Both the position numbers and the translations under genes were made by a program. A stretch of DNA of 45,249 bases from Gemmataceae bacterium. Its GTDB lineage: Bacteria; Planctomycetota; Planctomycetia; Gemmatales; Gemmataceae. Each line of letters begins with the position of its first letter. The first letter of the stretch is position 1. The stretch is from positions 1 through 45,249 of the forward strand of contig SIAQ01000033.1 of the NCBI GenBank assembly GCA_009697105.1, in the 5' to 3' direction. Below the pieces are notes generated by a model that made no database searches, was not told where the DNA came from, and was given only the letters and a program-made list of their open reading frames with translations. Positions 41,353-45,249 of this stretch are shown one piece after another.

Positions 41353-42534
41353 TCACTTCTTCTTCAACCGCAGACGCTGGATATTTTCAACCGCCTTTTG
41401 CCCGATGGTTGTGCCTTCGTAGTTGGCCGCGAGTAGTTCCCAGATCGTGATGGCCTTCTGAAAATCGCCGAATCGTTCCAACGCTTTAGCTTGCGAGGCG
41501 AGCGAATTGACCTCGTCAGCGGCGCCTTGCTTCTCCACGAGTTGCAGGATCGCGTTGTCCTCGGTGACTTTTTTCAGCACGGCTCGCGCTTGATTGGCGG
41601 CATCGGACTTGGGCCAACGTTGGGTCACGCCTTGGAGAAGTGTGATGCCTCGCCAGGTCCGCTCGGGATCGCTGAGATTTTCGAGGCTCGCTGCAAATTG
41701 TCGCTTGGCCTGATCTGTAGGGTTTGGCGTATCGCTCGCGCCGACCGCGAGCTTCGCATTCGCTTTCACGTGTTCCCGGCGGCGCTTCAAATCCTCAGTC
41801 AGCCAAGTGTACACCTCAGCGACTACTGAAGCTGACGGCACGGCATGCCCCAATCCCGGAACGACCCACAGCTTCGAGCGGATGCCCAACTCCACGAACC
41901 ACGGAGCCATGTAGGCTTCGTTTTCCTTACGATTGAAGTCTTTTTCACCCGTGACAAACGCGACCGAGAGCCGATCCTCGATGCGATGGCGTAGATAGGT
42001 CGGCCCGCTGATCGGGTTCGTGCCACACAGTGGGATGACGCCGCCGAAATACTCGGGCAAGGCGAAGGCGATCGCACAGGCCATGCGTCCGCCGCCGGAG
42101 AAGCCGGTGAGGTAGGTCTGATCGGGGTCGATGGCGTATTGCTGACGGATGTCGTCGAGCGTATCGAGTACGATGCGCGTGCGCGGCCCGGCCGGCGTGT
42201 TGTTGCCAGCGCCGCTGGGAGAGGCGAAGAGCAGCCCGTGTTTCTCGCACGTCTCCTGCCAGGCCTTTACGCTGCCAGGCCCGTCGGCGGGTGAGATGAA
42301 CAGAATGAGGCCCGCCGGTTTGTCCTTGGCGACACCCTTCGGAACGAAGAGTTGATATTTCTGCTTGGTCGAATCGTAACCCGCGGGGAGCTTCGCCGCA
42401 CCTTTGCCGAACCCGCTGCACGCAAATTCCCAGTCGAGGCGCGTCGGGCCGGCGACTTTGCGTTCGGTCTGCGCATTGGCTGTAGTAACCGCGACAAATA
42501 ACGAACAGAGGACTGCAAATCGGTGTGGCTTCAT
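41353..42534 (-). CDS. Exported alpha/beta-hydrolase (PHB-depolymerase-like) with helical tail
   Basis: This 393-residue protein has a signal peptide (MKPHRFAVLCSLFVAVTTANAQ) and an alpha/beta-hydrolase domain (about 30-260) of the depolymerase/feruloyl-esterase type. The oxyanion side is LILFISPADGPGS, the nucleophile Ser lies in LTGFSGGGRMACAIAFALPE, and the His candidate is in VVPGLGHAVPSASVV. Unlike the large paralogue-like protein at 33259-35703, its GxSxG and GH motifs are intact. About 110 C-terminal residues form helices with a TPR-like look (AITIWELLAANYEGTTIGQK). It is likely a periplasmic esterase. The ATG ending at 42534 is chosen because it starts the signal peptide. Confidence 0.88.
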   Translation of the reverse strand: MKPHRFAVLCSLFVAVTTANAQTERKVAGPTRLDWEFACSGFGKGAAKLPAGYDSTKQKYQLFVPKGVAKDKPAGLILFISPADGPGSVKAWQETCEKHGLLFASPSGAGNNTPAGPRTRIVLDTLDDIRQQYAIDPDQTYLTGFSGGGRMACAIAFALPEYFGGVIPLCGTNPISGPTYLRHRIEDRLSVAFVTGEKDFNRKENEAYMAPWFVELGIRSKLWVVPGLGHAVPSASVVAEVYTWLTEDLKRRREHVKANAKLAVGASDTPNPTDQAKRQFAASLENLSDPERTWRGITLLQGVTQRWPKSDAANQARAVLKKVTEDNAILQLVEKQGAADEVNSLASQAKALERFGDFQKAITIWELLAANYEGTTIGQKAVENIQRLRLKKK

Positions 42535-42641
42535 CGTAATTATCTCGGCAGGTGGGAAGAACGAGCGTTGAAATGATTGTATCTGATTTGCCTTCGGCGA
42601 TGTTTCAAGTCTAACGAGACCGACAAAAGGCATCTCTCCAT

Positions 42642-42698
42642 CGGAGGCTGAAGCGTAAGCGAGGCATTCAGACTGCCTCGCTTACGCTTCAGCCTCGG
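42642..42698. repeat. 25-bp inverted repeat
   Basis: Arms at 42642-42666 and 42674-42698 pair over 24 of 25 bases with a seven-base spacer. The core reads GGCTGAAGCGTAAGCGAGGC. The right arm overlaps the last codons and stop of the possible small ORF at 42682-42813. Confidence 0.95.
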
Positions 42699-42813
42699 AA
42701 ATCACATTTTGCTTGACGAACTCGTTGCGCCAGCGTTTCGGCACCGTTGCAAAGGCGTGCTCATACGTCGCTTCGAGCGGCAGTTCAACGCAGCCGTCCG
42801 GTTCGAGGAACAC
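42682..42813 (-). CDS. Possible 43-residue ORF or gene remnant
   Basis: A GTG-started frame ending with TAA encodes a peptide with protein-like composition (LEPDGCVELPLEATYEHAF, then ATVPKRWRNEFVKQN) and GC-rich third positions like its neighbours. It starts 18 bases after the stop of the hydrolase gene at 42831. Its last five codons (SEAEA) and stop come from the right arm of a palindrome. There is an in-frame stop just upstream of the GTG and no clear ribosome site. It could be a very short gene or the end of a longer gene cut by the palindrome's arrival. Confidence 0.3.
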   Translation of the reverse strand: MFLEPDGCVELPLEATYEHAFATVPKRWRNEFVKQNVISEAEA

Positions 42814-42830
42814 ACGGATTCACCACGGCG

Positions 42831-43874
42831 TCACTTCGCCTCAGCGCGCGGCCCATTCGAGTTCTCGCGCACAAATTGCATGATCGTCTGCAGCACCAGA
42901 TCATCCCGGCTGGCAGCCTGGAATAAGATCGTGTTATGGTTGCGGCGATCCACTTTCATGAACTGCGATCGGCATTGATGCTCCATCAGCTTGCGGTGCA
43001 TCTGCTCGGCCATTTCGGGAAGCAGCGGCAGGTCGTTCTCGGCGACCATCAGCAGAAACGGCGGCAGACCGGCGCGCACGTGCGTCACGGGCGAAGCGGC
43101 GCGGCGAGCCTCGGCGCTGTCGCCGAACGCGGGACCGAAGATGTTCAGGCTGATCGGCAAGCCCGGCCCATCAAACACCCGTTTGCGTGGCGGATCGCTC
43201 TCGCCTCGCAACGGCGTCATGGATGCCAATCGCAGCGAGTCCGGCGATGAGCCGAACAAGTGCACGTCGGTCTTGCCCGGCGGGATCGCATAGACGCCGC
43301 TCAGGCCAACGACGCCCCGGATATCGTTGATGCTTCGCCCCTCGGCTTTGAGATATTGCTCATCGGTCGAAAGCAGCGTGACGAGATGCCCGCCGGCGGA
43401 ATGCCCGACCAGGAAGAGCTGATTCGGATCGCCGCCATGCTTGGCGATATTGGCGTGCGTCCAGGCGAAGACACGGGCGATATCGCGAATATGCTCCGGG
43501 TGTTTGATCGTCGGCGAAAGGCGATAGTTCGGCATGACGACGCCGACGCCCTGTCTGGCCAAGCATTCGCCGACGCTCGAATACAGCCCGCAGCAACGGT
43601 TGTCGCCCAACAACCACGCGCCGCCGTGAACGAGCATAACGACGGGGAAGTCAGTGCGACCCTTGGGCAAGAAGAGGTCGAATTTATGCCGTGTTCGATC
43701 GAGTTGAGGCCCGTCATAATAGGCGACATCGCGGAGATGCTCGACTTCGCACTCGCCTTTGCCTTGCTTGGTCAAAGGCCGCCAAAGCGTCATGTCGGTA
43801 ACGCGACAGGCCGACAGCGAAGCCAACATGCCAGCGCATATTGCCGAGACTACCAATGAGGTTCGAAATACCAT
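42831..43874 (-). CDS. Lipoprotein alpha/beta-hydrolase (BD-FAE/carboxylesterase-like)
   Basis: This 347-residue protein has a lipoprotein signal peptide (MVFRTSLVVSAICAGMLA then LSAC, the lipobox with Cys23), so it is likely anchored in a membrane facing the periplasm. The hydrolase core shows the oxyanion motif VMLVHGGAWLLGDNR (HGGAW), the nucleophile elbow LFLVGHSAGGHLV (GHSAGG), and a C-terminal acid/His region around FLLMVAENDLPLLPEM and KVDRRNHNTILF. The HGGAW form places it with hormone-sensitive-lipase-like or BD-FAE esterases. The start ATG ends at 43874 with GGAGG upstream. A possible small ORF follows it. Confidence 0.9.
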   Translation of the reverse strand: MVFRTSLVVSAICAGMLASLSACRVTDMTLWRPLTKQGKGECEVEHLRDVAYYDGPQLDRTRHKFDLFLPKGRTDFPVVMLVHGGAWLLGDNRCCGLYSSVGECLARQGVGVVMPNYRLSPTIKHPEHIRDIARVFAWTHANIAKHGGDPNQLFLVGHSAGGHLVTLLSTDEQYLKAEGRSINDIRGVVGLSGVYAIPPGKTDVHLFGSSPDSLRLASMTPLRGESDPPRKRVFDGPGLPISLNIFGPAFGDSAEARRAASPVTHVRAGLPPFLLMVAENDLPLLPEMAEQMHRKLMEHQCRSQFMKVDRRNHNTILFQAASRDDLVLQTIMQFVRENSNGPRAEAK

Positions 43875-43949
43875 CGCGCTTTCCTCCCTGATCAACCGAG
43901 CGGTATCGGCGAAACGTGGGAGAAAGTCAAGTCGAATTGGATTTGCCTG

Positions 43950-43969
43950 CCGCTTGCGGCTTAGCGCTC
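43950..43969. repeat. Family A half element (copy 11)
   Basis: An exact left arm (CCGCTTGCGGCTTAGCGCTC) and the spacer ACAGGACGCCATGCG are present. The right arm is decayed to CGACCGTAAG. It lies between the SET gene and the lipoprotein hydrolase. Confidence 0.88.
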
Positions 43970-44018
43970 ACAGGACGCCATGCGACCGTAAGAACCCGAT
44001 GCAATAACAACAAAACGC

Positions 44019-44480
44019 TCACCCCTCGCGCAAGAACGCCAGAGCCACGGGCCGCAGCCGATCGCGATCCCGTGCCGACAATTCGAACCACGGCCGAATC
44101 ACGCCGCGACAACTCGCCGACCCGCACAGGCAGCGCAGTTGCCAGCCCGCCTCGGCGATGGATGTCGAATAATCCCACGCGATTTGGTCGCCCGCGGCGA
44201 TATCATGCAGAGCGAACAGTGCCGGTTCGCCGGTAACGAAGCCAGCGTTCGGGTCGCAGGAGTGATTGATGTAATCGTCGAGATTCCCGCCAGCAGAGCA
44301 CAGCCATTCATCGGGGCCGACTTGCATCGCATGCCAATCGTCGTCCAGTTTATCGCTTGGCGCGATCCAGCCCTGGCATACGACCAGGCATGTCCCGCGG
44401 GCGATCGCTTCTGTAGCATAGACGCCACGACCCGTGTTGGGCGTATCGCGGATTTCAAGAGGTGGCGTCGCTGCGGACAT
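44019..44480 (-). CDS. SET-domain protein (putative protein lysine methyltransferase)
   Basis: This 153-residue protein is a compact SET domain with its cysteine-rich post-SET part, a fold that methylates lysine residues using S-adenosylmethionine. The N-terminal turn GRGVYATEAIARGT (about 17-30), the pseudo-knot motif YINHSCDPNAGF (Asn72-His73-Ser74-Cys75) and the catalytic AWDYST with Tyr104 are present. The post-SET block CLCGSASCRG (Cys117, Cys119, Cys124) together with Cys75 would bind one zinc ion. No DNA-binding or chromatin module is fused. Bacterial SET proteins occur sporadically, with unknown targets. The start ATG ends at 44480, next to a family B palindrome and divergent from the Deg-like gene. 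Confidence 0.92.
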   Translation of the reverse strand: MSAATPPLEIRDTPNTGRGVYATEAIARGTCLVVCQGWIAPSDKLDDDWHAMQVGPDEWLCSAGGNLDDYINHSCDPNAGFVTGEPALFALHDIAAGDQIAWDYSTSIAEAGWQLRCLCGSASCRGVIRPWFELSARDRDRLRPVALAFLREG

Positions 44481-44497
44481 ATGTGGGATACCATTTA

Positions 44498-44605
44498 GTT
44501 TAGCCGCTCGCCTTTGGCGAGCGCGTGCTGGTTGTTTGCTGTTATTTGCGGAATATCGCCACGTCCGCGCTCGCGCTCGCGCTCGCCAAAGGCGAGCGGC
44601 TAAAC
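44498..44605. repeat. Family B nested palindrome with longer spacer (copy 6)
   Basis: Arms at 44498-44523 and 44580-44605 (26 bases each) are exact reverse complements. The 56-base spacer ends in a partial tandem of CGCGCT units. It occupies most of the divergent region between the SET gene and the Deg-like gene. Confidence 0.95.
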
Positions 44606-44626
44606 ATATGATACGGAAATACTCTT

Positions 44627-45249
44627 ATGCGAACATTTCTGCTGAACATTGTTCTTGCGACTCTATTCGCCTCACCGACGGTCCACGCTCAAACAACCAG
44701 CGAATTCCTGCGCACGAATCCCAAATTTCTCGCCGCGTTCTCCGAGGTCACTGCCAAATTCGCTCCATCGACGGTTCGCGTACAAGCAGACGGCAAGGAC
44801 ACCTACCTCGGCGTCATCATCTCTTCCGACGGCTGGATTCTCACCAAGGCTCACGAGCTTCGCGGCAAAATCACCTGCGTCTTGCACGATGGCCAAAAAC
44901 TCGACGCGAAACTCATCGGTGTTCACGAACTGAATGACCTCGCCATGCTCAAAGTCGCGGCACGATCGCTCTCCCCAATAACTTTCACGTCGAGCAATGT
45001 CATCAAGCCGGGCGCCTGGGTCGCCTCGGTTGGCCAAGCGAAGGAACCCGTCGCCGTTGGCGTGGTCGGCACGGCGGCACGCAAGGTGTACGAGGCCTAC
45101 CTCGGCGTGCTCGTCGAGACCACGCCGCGCGGGTTGACCGTGCTCAACATCGCGCCGAAGTCCGCTGCCTTCAAAGCGGGGCTGACGCCGAAGGATATTT
45201 TGCTGCAGATCGACAAACGAAAACTCGCCAACCCCGACGAATTGATGGA
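44627..45249 (+). CDS. Exported Deg-like protein without catalytic serine, PDZ domain (partial at right edge)
   Basis: The 207 visible residues start with a signal peptide (MRTFLLNIVLATLFASPTVHAQ). A trypsin-like S1C barrel follows at about 45-150 with the catalytic His76 (LTKAHELRG) and Asp104 (NDLAMLKV). The third triad residue is missing: after ASVGQAKEPVAVGVVGTAAR the sequence passes straight to the PDZ domain (YLGVLVETTPRGLTV onward, about 158-207), so the GNSGGP loop with the Ser has been lost. The PDZ domain continues beyond the window. It is therefore probably a non-proteolytic periplasmic binding or chaperone-like protein. The ATG at 44627 is chosen to give the signal peptide. Confidence 0.87.
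   Translation, partial: MRTFLLNIVLATLFASPTVHAQTTSEFLRTNPKFLAAFSEVTAKFAPSTVRVQADGKDTYLGVIISSDGWILTKAHELRGKITCVLHDGQKLDAKLIGVHELNDLAMLKVAARSLSPITFTSSNVIKPGAWVASVGQAKEPVAVGVVGTAARKVYEAYLGVLVETTPRGLTVLNIAPKSAAFKAGLTPKDILLQIDKRKLANPDELM

Noticed and set aside
1..45249. tRNA, rRNA or known riboswitch
   Set aside because: No cloverleaf with the GTTC loop and CCA-like end, and no rRNA-conserved block, was found by reading both strands. A covariance search was not possible.

Overview
The window reads as a chromosomal segment of a planctomycete, most likely a Gemmata/Pirellula-type lineage. The evidence is the gene content: a c-type-cytochrome/DUF1549/DUF1553 protein, a secreted DUF1080 protein, a one-TM Ser/Thr kinase, a signal-peptide WD40 protein, archaeal-type tetrahydromethanopterin (H4MPT) C1 genes, many secreted alpha/beta hydrolases, and short zinc-ribbon membrane proteins. 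The DNA is GC-rich, about 38 genes are called, intergenic regions are short, and many ORFs have large antisense shadows. No rRNA, tRNA, CRISPR array or intact insertion sequence was seen.

Layout. 1-5.7 kb: the tail of a probable transposase, a secreted HEAT-like protein, an M24 peptidase, then cupin, ATP-grasp and mch (H4MPT-linked C1 transfer). 5.8-11.2 kb: FtsX-type permease, SAM methyltransferase, DUF1080 protein, TIM-barrel epimerase, secreted hydrolase. 11.2-14.5 kb: a long gene-poor stretch, a small unknown protein and a Ser/Thr kinase. 14.5-22.7 kb: DUF1549/DUF1553 protein, DDAH/amidinotransferase-like enzyme, WD40 protein and two translationally coupled SPFH proteins. 22.8-25.7 kb: divergent glycolytic genes pgi and apgM. 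25.8-31.8 kb: secreted unknown, SRPBCC and transglutaminase genes, TauE/SafE transporter, a HicB-like toxin-antitoxin-like pair, xerD and a STAS protein. 31.9-45.2 kb: mtaB, a large hydrolase-like protein lacking its catalytic residues, two zinc-ribbon membrane proteins, a GT2 glycosyltransferase, a CDGSH protein, CocE-type hydrolase, DCC protein, two more hydrolases, a SET protein and a cut-off Deg-like protein without a catalytic serine.

The most striking feature lies between the genes. About 26 intergenic spots hold nested palindromes: two inverted copies of an arm of roughly 20-36 bp, and the arm often folds on itself. Two sequence families recur (A, 11 sites; B, 6 sites, one doubtful); most of the others occur once here but have the same architecture. 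They lie upstream of starts, between convergent genes and in divergent promoter regions, so they are not simply terminators. They resemble paired REP/BIME elements, but no REP-associated transposase gene is present in the window.
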